Shown here piece after piece: positions 10,595-22,082 of a stretch of DNA of 64,000 bases. This DNA comes from Carnegiea gigantea (Eukaryota; Streptophyta; Magnoliopsida; Caryophyllales; Cactaceae). Each line of letters starts with the position of its first letter. Position 1 is the stretch's first letter. A program made the position numbers and the translations under genes. The stretch covers positions 93,501-157,500 of the forward strand of contig JAKOGI010001188.1 in assembly GCA_029747015.1 (NCBI GenBank), read 5' to 3'. Under the pieces are notes generated by a model. It was not told where the DNA came from, made no database searches, and saw nothing but the letters and a program-made list of their open reading frames with translations.

Positions 10595-12250
10595 ATGGGC
10601 AGGAAACGAACTGAAGAGACTTCCAAGGCTCCATCCCTCCCCAAGAAATCCTCAAGGGCAACTTCCTCTTCAACTGCTCCTACTTCTGCTAAAGGTACAA
10701 AAGATGCTTACCCTCTTATTTTACCTGCTAGCACTAGGGGTTTGCAATTTGTGAATAACAACCGGAAGTCCCGATATGAGCTTTTGGTTACTAGGAACAC
10801 TAGTGAACAAAATTTTTTTCATGCTAATTCCTTGCGCTCTTTGGGACTTTTAGATGATTTGTTGACCCTCCTTGCTAGATTAGGATGGACCGAATACATA
10901 AACATGTGATGCACATCCTATGACCGCCTCATGATTGAGTTCTTGAGTTCGTTTGTTATTGACTGGGATGGTAGTTTTAATGGTTAGTAAGTCGCCATTT
11001 ATTTTCGAATGTTTAACATTGATCACCGGATGAATCTGAGAATGTTTAGTGATCTTTTGCGAGTCCCGATCGTCGATGGGGCATATAGAGATGTGTCCTC
11101 TTTATGGCGACCTGACCCCATTTGGTTGAGCATCACATGCTCCAAACGGAAGGCGTATTTTGATCGGTGGGGGAGACCCACGGTCTTTGACCCTCGACAG
11201 GTGAAGGATACCGACATTTGTAATGTCAACATATGGTACCTTCAGCGCCTAACGACCAACATTTTATTCAGCCGCAGTGACACCCAGAATGGTTGTCGTA
11301 AGACTGAATTGTTTATTATTTGGTGCGCCCTGTCCGGCACCCCTCTTGACGCGGGGGCCTTTATAATCCGCCACCTGGCGGAAGTAGCCAAGCCTAGTAA
11401 CCGGAATGTCCTCAGCGTTGGCAGTACTGTTACTGCCATTGCTATTGCCTTAGGCTGCAGTTCGAGACTCTCTGCTCTCGAGCCCCATTTTTTGGGTGGT
11501 CACCTCGACCTTGGTACCCTTCACCACATGCACATCATAGATACCCGAGGTGACACCATTAGGTACCCCCACCACAAGACCATCCTTTTCAACTTCCCCA
11601 ACCCTGAGCGCACCACGGTCGCCAACAAGCGAAACTGGAATTGTAACGGGCACATTATTAGGACCACTGTTCTTCCCAGAGAGGAGCAGTTAGACGCCGA
11701 TATTGAGCTTGATGACGGTGACGAGAGCGAGGAGGGCAGTGATGAGGGTGATGACGCTCCTGAGGCTGAGGCCAGCGGTGCCCCTACCCCTCCTGAGACC
11801 ATCCCGCCACCACCACCCCTTCACCCACCATCCACTCATGCGATGGGTGGGTCTTCTTCCTCCGTGGCCTACATGCCGCTCGACTCCACCTTCCTTCAGT
11901 CTTTCTCCACCCTCCAAATGGAGGTGTCGGGTTTTAGGGAGGGTTTTAGTGGCATGCGCCACAATATCCAGCGCATTTCTGGGAGCATGGATTCCATTGA
12001 GGAGGGGGTGAGTCACTTTCGCGGTTATATTGACCGCCAAGAGCAGAGGGAGATGAGACGGATACAGCATGAGGAAGAGCGGGCGATTCGAGCGGCCCGT
12101 GAGTATGAGGAGAGACGGAGGATGAACGAACTACTTTGGCGCCAGTCCGAGTCGATTCGGTAGCTGGAGGAGCGGTTTCGCTCTTTCCCGGGCGTTCCTG
12201 CCGGCTCGTCGTCCTCCCCACCCTTTGACCAGGACGGCTCCTCCCAGTGA
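10595..12250 (+). pseudogene. Athila env-like third ORF (ATHILA ORF-1 family), broken
   Basis: One frame runs from ATG 10595 (context AACAATGGGC) to TGA at 12248-12250, broken by TGA 10907, TAG 10985, TAA 10988 and TAG 12161. The N-terminus is a basic Ser/Thr/Lys-rich tail. The middle (about 10700-11650) matches the plant Athila ORF1 family (PF03078-like): SLWRPDPIWLSITCSKRKAYF, VNIWYLQRLTTNILFSR, a hydrophobic helix ending in AIAIALG. The C-terminus is acidic and Pro-rich (about 11690-11860), then forms a charged helix that looks like a coiled coil (about 12010-12180, RRIQHEEERAIRAAREYEE). The position after pol matches env-like genes of Athila elements; the role is not established, and I see no clear signal peptide. 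Confidence 0.8.
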
Positions 12251-14153
12251 CTGTCTTCTGTTCCCCCTTTCCCCCACTTGTTTCATCTTACTTCCTATCT
12301 TTTTCATTGGGGATAATGAACCACTTAGGCATGGGGGGGTGAGCTCACGAGCTGTTAGGTGACGATTTGTGGTTTGTGTTGGCTTGTATATATCCCTTTG
12401 TATATGGCATCGCTGCATATAGCATCTAGTTCTCATTTTAGCTTTGGTGCATTTTTAGGATGCATTAGTTTTCGTTTTATTTTTCTATTTCGATAAGCAT
12501 GTAGGATAGCGCATACAGATAGGTAATGCATTGTATATATTTTATTTTCTAACCCTTGGTCTCAAGTGGACATTTGTCGAGTGGAGCTTCACAAGACTGC
12601 GAGCTACTTCTTCCAACTCTACTCTTCATTTATTTACTCATTGACTGCTTAGGGTGATTTATTGTTTTCGTCGTTTCGCCTTTGGGGAAAAAAAAACAAA
12701 AAAAAAGCAGAAAAGAAAAAAAAAACAAAAGGGTTTTGAAAACCCTTCCTATGATGATGACGAAGGCATTGTGGATCAGTTGATTGACATGGTTGTGTAT
12801 ACTTGTGGGTTCTTTATGGCAAAATGTGTTTGATTGATGATTTTAAAAATGTTTTGACCACATTGTTTGGTTCGCATTCCTGGTTGCCCTTGAAACCCCC
12901 CTCGTCATGATTGATTATTCCTTTTAAGTAGGACATCCTTGGGGTTGGTTGTATTGTTTGGTAGTGTGACCCGTGAGATTTTGAGGCTATAGACTAATCC
13001 ATCAATTTAGTCTCATATTTGTTTTCATGTGTGTCTCTTCCATGACAACGTCTCTAGAACTTGCTTGGATTCTCTTTGAAACCGCATCTCGCATGTACAT
13101 AACGATGAAATGATAGAGGCATTAGTTTGTTTTTGAGCTACATAACCAAGTTGCCACCCATGATTCAATGTTTTTAACCCTTTGCTTACCCCTTTAAGCC
13201 TTACCCGTTTTTGTTGTGACCCTTTCACCGCTAGCTCTTGACCTAAACACATTTCTTACCCTTCGGCCAAAGCCAGTAGAACAACACTTCATTAATTTGT
13301 GGGTAGTTTTGAATGTTATGCACATTTGTGGTTAATTTGGTATGTGAGGAATGGCAGTTATTCGGGAATTGACTATTTTGTTGTTGTGCATGCCAATCAC
13401 TCGTTCTCTTCCTTTTGTTAAAAAAAAAAGAAGGAAAAAAAAGAAAAAAAAGGGTGGGGGTAAGAGAACAGAAAAGAGAAACTTGTTGAAACCTGAAAAG
13501 GAGGATAAGTAAGAGTGTTTGGTCTGTTGTCATAGTTCATTCCTGATGGTCCTCATGATTTGGGGGTATTCTCACTGTGTCTTTAAAGAGAGTGTGGTAT
13601 GATTGGTTTAAGTGTTGGTTGCTCACTAGCTGTGGCTTTTAGCTCCTCATCTCCTAAATTATTTATCCCTCTCTTACCTGTGCCCTTAGCCTCATTTCAC
13701 CCCTAGAAAGTCCTCTTGATTGTTGTTGTGTATTTTGCACTTTCGCAGTGGAGAATTGAGAATCCCACCAAGCCTATGGTAGACCGTTCGATTGGAAGAG
13801 AGTCGAGTGAACTTCTTACATCTTAAACACGTGTGAGGGAGTGCATTTACTTTGTTGCTCCTATGAGAGCCACTACTAGGCCTTCTAGCCCACTACTTAT
13901 TTGGATGCGTCTTGATTGAGGAGGGGGTGATATGGTTTGACGGTATGCTAACTTGAACATGTGGTCTTCTCAATGATTTGAAATGAGTTTGGAAATTATG
14001 TTTGTGCCTCAAATCATTCCACTGGCTATGCGCACCTATGTTCGATTCAATTGATCCCCTATTGGCCTTGCCTGAGTAGGCGAGTAGCTAGAGGTTCTCG
14101 ACTACCCTTTCTGTTCATTCATGTTCTAGTCTTGCTTGAGGACAAGCAGGAGA
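12251..14153 (+). other. Athila 3' non-coding region
   Basis: About 1.9 kb with no supportable ORF. It contains two A-rich tracts (about 12685-12732 and 13421-13455) and ends with CTTGCTTGAGGACAAGC (near 14133), a short hairpin-forming word common just before the 3' LTR in Athila/Tat elements. I see nothing else in it. Confidence 0.7.
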
Positions 14154-14168
14154 TAAGTATGGGGGAGT
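14154..14168 (+). other. Athila polypurine tract
   Basis: The purine-rich AAGTATGGGGGAGT run ends directly at the TG of the 3' LTR. It primes plus-strand synthesis in this class. Confidence 0.85.
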
Positions 14169-15460
14169 TGATAAACCTCTATTTTACACACTTTTAGGCA
14201 TGATTTTTACCTCTCATCTTGGTGATTTCTGATAAAATCCCGAGAGTTTAGAGGTTAATTAGTCATTCTTTACCTCAAATATACTTAAAAGTGTGTTTTT
14301 GTGTTTTCAGGGGTTAGACTGAAAGAAATGAGAAAAACAAGCTAGCGCCGCGCGGAGGATTTCAAGCCAAGAGAGAGTGGCACGGTGGCACCATGCCATG
14401 CAGACTGATCGTGCCACCCAGAGGAACAAGGAAACGCAAGCCAGAGATGTGGCACGGTGGGTCAGTGCTCAGTGGCATGACTGTGCCACATTAGTTTCCC
14501 CCGTATAGTTGCGATTTGGCGTTGTAATTGGCATTCATGCTTTTCTCTATTTTTTTTCTCTCTTGAAAACGGCGATTAGGGTTTATAGTTCTTGGTTTTG
14601 ATTGTTGTGAAATTCAAGACAGTGGATCAAGATTTCTTTATGCTTTTGGTAGATTGTTGCTGCAAATTGCACAAAGCACATTCCTCTACCTTTTTCCTTT
14701 GCGTTTTAATTCAAAGTTGAATACCTTTGAGCATGTTCGTTTTCTTGATTGTAAGTGTAATTAGAATGACGATTAGAGGCTAAATCCCGTGTCTTGGATT
14801 GGGCGTAGCCCCTTTAATGTGATTTGGATTGATGTCCTAGGTTTTCGTGAATTGATGCCCATGTTATAATTGAACTCTCGCTTAGCGTGCCAGGTGTTCG
14901 ATGAATTGCCTGAAAGGGTTGTATTCATGTTCGTAATTAGGGTTTAGGAGATTAACGAAAGTTAAGTCCTTTACTTAGAGCGGTTTTGCGAGCGATTGAA
15001 TTTCTTAACATGAAAATAGTTGGGGTTTCAATTGGCAATTAAGGGTTACACAATCTTGTGGTCTTGCGACTCTAGTTTCATGAAAATAGATAATTAGGAT
15101 AACTTGACCAGTCTAATGACCTTTGAGAGAAGGCGTAGGCGCGTTTAATTTATAACTATTCCATTTCAGTTGTCTTGTAGGCGGATTCACATGACCTAGA
15201 TTACAATCCTAAGAACATCAAAGTGTGGTGAACCCCAATCCAGGACCCTTGTCACCATTGATTGTGATAAAAGCAGTAACTTTAGATTAAATATAGTTAA
15301 CTTCTAGTGAAAACCCATTCTACTAGACTCTGGCCTAAATTGAGTGTTAAAGGTTGGATTCGGTGATTGAAACCAAGTTCCTTGTGGACGCGACCCGTAG
15401 TTGCCGTTGCTAGCTACAACTGGCACCGTGCACTTGCGGTTATTGAGTAAAACGATAACA
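14169..15460 (+). repeat. Athila 3' LTR
   Basis: Same ends and order as the 5' LTR, with scattered substitutions (mostly transitions) and a deletion of about 15 bases near 14350. The 18-bp palindrome of the 5' LTR is degraded here (near 14471-14489). It is followed by caaaa and then by the pararetroviral RT in phase. Confidence 0.93.
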
Positions 15461-16440
15461 CAAAAGTGGATATTGGCAGATAAAAATGGAAGAGGAAGGT
15501 ATTCCTTTAACTGCATTTAATGGCCTCAAAGACATTATGAACGGACAGTAATGCCATTTGATTTTAAAAATGCACCTCAAATATTCCAACTAAGAATAGA
15601 TAACAACTTCAAAGACCTTAATCACTATTGTTTACTTTACATTGATGATATCCTTGTCTTTTTTAAAACCATAAAACAGCATAAAGATGATATCTTAGCT
15701 GTCACCCAAAGATGCATCGATCATGGTATTACTCTGGGTAAGAATAAGTGCATCTATGCTGAATAAGAAATTGAGTTCTTAGGCCTAGAAATAAACGCTG
15801 GACAAATCATTCTACAAAAATTATATTCTGTAAAAAATAGAAAATTTTCCTGAAAAAATTGAAGATAGAAAGCAGTTAGAAAGGCTTCTTGGATGCCTTA
15901 CCTATGCTTCATATTTCATTAAAGATTTACCTAATTGAGAAAGCCGTTGCAGTAGAAACTCAAGAAAGAAGTAAGTTGGACATAGACCATTAATGATACA
16001 AAGATTGTTCAAAATTTCAAAAAGATGTGTAAAAATCTTCTTGTTCTTAATTTACCTAATGAAAAAGATGATTTAGTTCTTGAGACAGATGCTAGCACTG
16101 AGCATTGGAACGCGGTACTCAAAATCAAAGAGGGAGAAAAACTCTGCAAATATTGCAGTGGAAGTTTTAATAAGGCAGAATGCAACTATCCCACAAGAAA
16201 TCCTTGCGGTCATAAGGGGAATTGAAAAGTTCCTAATCTTTTTAGCCCCAAAACCTTTTCTTATTCGAACTGATTGCAAAGGAATACTTGGTTTTGTGAA
16301 AAAGAATTTATTAAATATGTAAGCGCAAGAGCGACTCCTACATTGGCAGTTATGGCTTAACCATTTTTCCTTCTCTATTGAACATATACAGGGATCGAAG
16401 AGCTCTCTAGCAAATAGTTTAACTCGAAAACTCATCAATG
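15461..16440 (+). pseudogene. Pararetroviral reverse transcriptase (C-terminal part) and RNase H
   Basis: It resumes the RT interrupted at 3020. Blocks include the palm strand after the catalytic Asp (about 15466-15520), MPFDFKNAPQIFQ (15551 on), LYIDDILVF with YIDD as the metal-binding pair, and FLGLEI. After frame breaks comes RNase H: LETDAST at about 16080, a YPTRN-like block, FLAPKPFLIRTDCKG, and a final HIQGSKSSLANSLTRKL. The RNase H directly following RT with no integrase is the caulimovirid arrangement. Several stops and frame changes (for example TAA at 15764, TAA at 16320) make it inactive. Confidence 0.72.
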
Positions 16441-17515
16441 GTGATCATTACAGCTGACCTCCTGCAAGAAAAGGAGGAAATCCATAATGAAATGCCATTC
16501 CTACTAGAACGGGTTTCTCCTTCTAGTAAAGTCCTTATTGATAGTTTGGAATTCCATATAAAAAGTGGATCATGTTTTAATCTACTAACTTTAACATAAC
16601 TAATAGCCCAAAGATTTTCTCTTCTAGAGTTACAAGTTAGTTATCTTATACGTCTTTATGATATCCAAGAAAAAAATAAATTCTCATGTATAAGAGAAAC
16701 GGTTTAATAAGTGGTATGCAGCCTGTATAGACTATGATCATAACTATTCTTATGAGATTTGGGAGTCTTGGAGGACAACGATCTACTTTTCCGAGAGGTC
16801 TGGAGTTGATGGTGTTAATTTTCTAACAAATTCATTCTCTCTAAATGACCCTATCATGAAAGCCTGGGAGTACAGGATGGCAGTTTACTTTATGGAGTTC
16901 CCAGATCCAAAGTTCCCATTTTTTTTCAACACTGAGTAAATTCCAATAATGCATATTCAAGAAGATCCATTAGATTCTCACATCTCCTGATGGTCCAACA
17001 AAAATCTCAAATAGCATATGTCTATACATAGAAGTATATTGTGCACTAATCGAGTATGAAAATGAAAAAGTTATACCAGCTCATTATCTTGTTCAGATAG
17101 TTAATTTCGACGACCCCGAAGATCGACGACAAGAATGGAATCTAGAACGTTGAGAATTAGTTACTGATCCTACTTTAGTAAGAGCCGTTGGATTTTTCAA
17201 CATCTATCGACAAAGATGGAGATTAATTGAATGAGGAAAAATACTAATGCGTTGCGGAAATACATCTTTCAGTTATCATAATGAGTTTAGCAAGTATATG
17301 TAGATAGAAGGGGCAACTTCAGAAGATGTTTTCGATTATCTATTTGATGTTGGAGCTGTAAAATCCTTATCAAAAAAAGAAAAAAATATATTCTTGAATT
17401 ATTTGAGAAATGGGACCCACAACATCTTCAATTAGATAAAGATTTTGATGATTATCTTGATAATGATGGTTTGGAAGATATGTTAGAGATGAGGCATGCA
17501 GAATCTCAATAATGA
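16441..17515 (+). pseudogene. Possible second pararetroviral coding region, broken
   Basis: Open stretches in changing frames suggest a former protein after the polyprotein. Examples are KWYAACIDYDHNYSYEIW at about 16707 onward and, near 17030-17340, a Tyr/Glu-rich part with VIPAHYLVQIV and FNIYRQRWRLI. It lies exactly between RNase H and the putative leader. I recognise no domain. A second ORF of unknown function at this position is reported for florendovirus-type endogenous elements, which is why I link it to the pararetrovirus; this is inference. Confidence 0.4.
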
Positions 17516-17539
17516 TAACCAATTTTGTCACCATTAAAA

Positions 17540-17960
17540 GCTCTGAAAAGTGGTTGCTCCATGATTGTACTATTTTGACAAGTGTCAGGTCTATAAAATA
17601 AAGTAATGTACTGTAGGCAAGTGAAAAATCAGTGTGTACTGTAGCCATTAGGGCATCCTATGTACCCCCAACCCTCTATAAAGGATAGGCTGAGTGCTGA
17701 GAAGGGACATCGTCATTTGAGCATTCTTGAGCAAAAGAGAAGTCGAGATTCTCCATTTCTCTATAAGGAAGCATCTCTAATGATCTTAGCTTGAAATCCC
17801 TCTTCAAGCTTTCCATTGTAATATTTCTACTTTCAGGCTTTCAATGAAAGAAGTTTTCCCAGTAGGAAAAACTATTCAATTGAACCTTATGTCTTAAATA
17901 TTATAATTTTCTGATTAAAGTCTCACTATCCTTTAAAAATATATAAAACTTGACTAGTGA
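17540..17960 (+). promoter_or_regulatory. Putative pararetroviral promoter and leader region
   Basis: An intergenic stretch after the last coding remnant. CTCTATAAAGG at 17674-17684 is a good TATA box, with a plausible start about 30 bases on. Downstream are C/T-rich leader-like sequence and TTGTAATATTTCTACTTTC at about 17815-17835, recalling the polyadenylation region that caulimovirids place just after the promoter. It is assigned by position and resemblance only; activity cannot be judged. Confidence 0.4.
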
Positions 17961-18494
17961 CTACAGTCTGAGATAGAAAACGAAACGGATATGTATTGTG
18001 CCTGATTTAAGGAAGGTAGGATTGAGATTAACAATCTCTATACCCCAGAAGCGAGAGGAGTGCCAGAGTCCAATGACGGCTAAGTTCAGATAATGGTTGA
18101 AAATCTCTAATTAAGTTTTAATTATTTTGCTAAGCATGGTGGGCCGTTAATCACAGAAAAAATAATATTTATGATATAAGTAGTAGATTGTGATAATTAG
18201 TACTAGTAAAGTCATTATAAGAAGTCCAAATAAAAATATAAGCTTAGTTTTGTTAAAAAGTCCCAAAATTTTAAGTATTTGCATGTTAAACCTCATTTGG
18301 GCAAAAATAGCAAATTCAGAAAGATCAAGGACTAAGTTGCAAAAAAAAAAAACTTTGACCAGTAACTATTTCTTAGAATATCAACCCCTGTTAGTAGTTT
18401 ACCCAAAATAGTAGGTACTTCAGAATACATTCTAAAAAGTTGACTGCTAAAAATTATTTTCATAGAATCAGGGTACCCCAGAGTCATAAATTAT
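17961..18494. other. Unassigned AT-rich spacer
   Basis: No gene, repeat or terminal structure recognised. It could be pararetroviral leader at its left end or anonymous plant spacer. It ends where similarity to the following tandem units starts. Confidence 0.5.
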
Positions 18495-18853
18495 TCAAGT
18501 TGTCTATTATCTCACATTTTGTTTTTTTTTTTTTTGATTTGATACGAAAATATCATACTGTATTTTTTCAGATAAAATTGGGTGTTTCAATCTTACTAAC
18601 TTTTAACTTTACCATTTTTATGTTTCATTAATGAACCTCAAATTTAGTTGCGGCCAAGTCATACGGGCATCTCCTAAATTCATACTCATTAAAGTTCAAT
18701 GAGTTTTCGCTTATCTCTTCTCCCTGGAATGTTATTAGTTAGTAGATGCCAACTGGACCATTATTGATTTTCTAATATTAAGAGTTTTAGTAGTTATCAT
18801 AAGTGAGTACAACCTCAGGATTGGTTAAATCGAAAAGATAGTGCATATGGAGT

Positions 18854-18927
18854 GATTTGTTAGCCCAATCGGATAGAGTGTTGTGCTAATAACGCGAAGG
18901 GTGCAGGTTTGAGACCTGCAAGAGTCA
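18854..18927 (+). pseudogene. tRNA-Ile(AAU)-like sequence, unit 1
   Basis: 74 nt aligning without gaps to plant tRNA-Ile(AAU). The anticodon arm is TTGTG-CTAATAA-CGCGA with anticodon AAT intact. The T arm has a perfect stem GCAGG/CCTGC around TTTGAGA. The D arm keeps TAG..CA.TCGGATAGAG. The acceptor stem has decayed (GATTTGT against AAGAGTC), so it is probably not a working gene. It occupies the same place in all three tandem units. Confidence 0.75.
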
Positions 18928-20832
18928 TTTATTTACTTTTTTGTGCATTTGGATTTTTCTCTATTTTCAGTAATTTTCCCCTCATTTTCTTTTTAATGTC
19001 ATCAATTTAAGATCTTTATTCTTTGGTGCATCGGGAGCAAAAAAATTGATATTAATAAATTTTAAAGCAAAATTTTTAAGAATTACTTTGTAACTTTACT
19101 AACTTTACTAACTTTACTAATTGAGTCCTGTGGTAAATTCAATATGTGTAAGCTATTTTTAGGCACATACATAGATTAATAATTCTAGAACATATAAGCG
19201 ATGATTCTCTCGAGTTTTCTCATGTAGTGAATTGTATAAGGTTGCTTTTTTAGATTATGGGTAAGTTCTATCTGATTGGCCAATCTTGCTTGTTATAGAT
19301 TAGGCGCATTTTGACTTGCCATTGTGCTCTTCTACAGGTTGCAAGCTGTGGTTGAGAACCTTTTTGCCTCCAAGCATGATTCGTGACTCGTTACTGAGCC
19401 AGTGTTTTGGTACTCTAAATGAAAAGACCCAAAGAAATTTTACTATCTTATATAAGTTTGGAGCTAATTTCGCAGTTTTAATTACAACTATTTAGAACAT
19501 ATTCAAAATTTGTTATGGATGCCAATATTCATTTTTGACTAAAATTACGTTCCAAATTGCATTATTGTACTGTGCCTTCCTATATCAGTTTGGAACTAAT
19601 TTCGTGATTTTTACATGGAACTATTTGGAACATATTCGAACAATGTTACAGAAACCGTTATCAATTCTGAGCAAAAGTACATCTCAAATTGTACTATTTT
19701 ATTCTACCTAACAGATTCTAAAAATGGTAGGAATTTTTGAAATGTAAGACAAATATTTGATGGCAATTTTGATAGACCTCTGTCACAATTTTGAACAAAA
19801 AGATAACTTCCGTCAAAATTGTGACGGAAATGCGACCTAGTTCGTCACAATTTCTCTTCAAAATGTCTTGCAACATTACACACAAAAAAGCATCAAGGGG
19901 GTGATGAAAATGATTTTCATCAAAATTTCCGTCAAAATTTGTTCTAACATGCTATTAGTCCGTGAAAATTGGCGCGACCAATGACTTTGATGGACTGTCA
20001 GTCCATCAAAATCATCCTGTTAGTAGTTGTGGTACTTGTTCGAAAAGTCCATTTCAACTAGCGGTTTTTAATGATCACATATTCTGTCACAACACTTGTC
20101 ACAACAGTCCGTTTCCGCCAAAATTAGCCCAAATTTCGTTAATTATATCTGACAAAATCATTCGTTTTCTTGTGGATCTTTCCAAATAAAAAAAGACTAT
20201 GCTTAGTTATGTTAAAATATTATGATATTACTTTAGATCAAAAAAATTATATTATATAATTAAAATATCACCAAAAACAATGTATTATATTATAATATAA
20301 TAAAATATACCAGTGACAAATAACATATTGTGTATATTTGAATTCTAATTTTTACCAAACGTTTGCAACTAATATGGAATATTAGAAAGACAAACATTCA
20401 CGCGCAGACATTTTGACATTATGTATTTTATTTAATTACCATAAAAATACAATTATTATTGTCAATACATAATAAAAGATAGTTCTTTTTCATCATTATT
20501 ATTTTTTCGTACGTATTTGAATATAAACATAAAATTTTTAATACATTCTTATTGTGATCACATTCTTAGTGAGTATTTTTTTTTTTTTTTGGGGTAAGAG
20601 TATCTTCCCTTTTAACACATTCTTATTGCGATATTTTTACTATTAATTAAACTACAAATAATTACTACAGTTAAACAACTTATGAGATTCTCCATGCATT
20701 GCATGAGTTCTTAATACTAGTTTCATCAATTCTATTAGTCTCTCTCTTTTGCTTACTGTTGTGACGTGCATTTTTTAATATTTAATTAAGATTATTTTTT
20801 TCGACTTATGATAAGTACTTATTATAAACATT

Positions 20833-21018
20833 CAGCACATTTCAGCATAATTTGGCATGATTCAGCACAATTTGGCACTGTCAAGAACTTATTGAAAATA
20901 CCTAATTATATTTTCTTCAATCATTCAGGACGTTCCAACATGTTTTGGCATGATTTAGGTTGTTTCAACATGACTTAACATGTCTCAGCATGATTCAAAA
21001 TATTTCAACATGATTCAG
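20833..21018 (+). repeat. CAGCATGATT minisatellite-like run, unit 1
   Basis: Irregular tandem words of about 10-11 bp built on TTCARCATG and ATTCAGCAT. The same run is found at about 27815-28015 in unit 2. Confidence 0.6.
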
Positions 21019-21505
21019 CATGTGAGTACTTTTCATAACTCAAAAGGAACATGCCCTAAATCAAATACATCAACATATAGTAAACAGTTCAGGTGTCTTT
21101 ATTTGGCCAACTTGTTATTGCAAGTTTAACGGAGAAGATAATTATACTTTTTTGTTTTCAAGTTGACTATTACATCAAATTCTATTTTTTTTCATTTGAT
21201 TTGATATGAAAATATCATACATTATTTTTTTGAGATAAAATTGGGTGTTTCAATCTTACTATAAGTTTACCATTTTTATGTTTCAAATTTACTTGTGTCC
21301 AAGTCATACGAGCATCTCCTAAATTCATACTCATTAAAGTGCATATAATACGAGGTTTCGCTTATCTCTTCTCCCTGGAATGTTATTAGTTAGTAGATGC
21401 CGACTGGACTATTATTGACTTTCTAATAATTCAGAGTTTCAGTAGTTATCATAAGTGAGCACAACCCCAGGATTGGTTAAATAAATGCAACAATTCATAT
21501 GGAGT

Positions 21506-21579
21506 GGTTTATTGGGTTAGTTGGTTAAAGTGTTGTGGTAATAATGGAAAGGTCACAGGTTCGACACATGCATGAGCCA
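21506..21579 (+). pseudogene. tRNA-Ile-like sequence, unit 2
   Basis: 74 nt in register with the unit 1 copy. The D arm GGTTAGTTGGTTAAAG is close to consensus, and the anticodon region GTAATAA keeps AAT but has lost its 5' loop base identity. The T stem has decayed (CACAGG against CATG). The 3' end ATGAGCCA still resembles the acceptor strand ATGGGCCA. Confidence 0.68.
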
Positions 21580-22082
21580 TTTATTTATTTTTTTGTTCAT
21601 TTGGATTTTTCAATTTTTTCAGTTGTTTTCCCCTCATTTTGTTTTGAATGTCATCAATTTGATATCATTATTCTTTGGTGCATCGTGAGCAAAAAAATTG
21701 ATATTAATAAATTTTAGGGTGTGTTTGGTAGGGGAAAAAAATTATTTTCCCGGAAAATCATTTTCCATGGAAAATGATTTCCCAAAGAAAATAATTTTTC
21801 ACCTACATTTTCTGCTGTTTGGTAGAATGGAAAATCATTTTCCTGGAAGATCATTTTCTACTGTTTGGTAGAATAAAAAACCATTTTTCAATACCATAAT
21901 TCTCAAGTGTTTGATACTAATAGGCTAAGCTAATAGATAAACGGTCAATTTAGTCATCAAGCAGTGCTTACAAAGTCATCAAGGAGTCATAAAGTCATAA
22001 TTCTCAACTGTTTGTTCTCCTTAGCCAAAACAGGGGAGATTAAAAAAAAAAAAAAAGAGAGAGAAGTATCACTTCATTAAAT

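Larger units (their letters stand above)
3021..15460 (+). mobile_element. Ty3/Gypsy Athila-lineage LTR retrotransposon, full length but decayed
   Basis: A 12.4-kb element with two LTRs of about 1.3 kb beginning TGATAAAC and ending GATAACA, a tRNA-Asp primer site right after the 5' LTR, gag-pol in the order Gag, protease, RT, RNase H, integrase, and a third ORF of Athila type after pol. A polypurine tract lies directly before the 3' LTR. Flanks are taaaa (3016-3020) and caaaa (15461-15465), a 5-bp target duplication with one mismatch. Gag to RT keeps one frame and RNase H to integrase keeps one frame, broken by about nine nonsense codons and one 1-bp slip. The LTRs differ by many substitutions and small indels, so the insertion is not recent. 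Confidence 0.93.
18495..21157 (+). repeat. Tandem unit 1 (uninterrupted reference copy)
   Basis: The only complete copy without insertions. It serves as the empty site for the Harbinger insertion (compare 19055-19080 with 21717/23807) and for the LINE insertion (compare 20488-20520 with 25220/27490). It has no ORF above 75 codons and no credible protein. The part 19740-20190 has perfect short hairpins at about 19901-19919 and 19989-20007 and several CCGTCA/TGACGG words, faintly resembling subterminal regions of CACTA transposons, but I find no CACTA ends. Confidence 0.85.

Noticed and set aside
18854..18927. Functional tRNA-Ile(AAU) gene
   Set aside because: Anticodon and T arm look good, but the acceptor stem is badly mispaired, and sister copies in the array are decaying, so pseudogene is the safer call.
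19740..20190. Complete CACTA transposon in the tandem unit
   Set aside because: CCGTCA/TGACGG words and hairpins are suggestive, but no CACTA/TAGTG ends or 3-bp duplication could be found.
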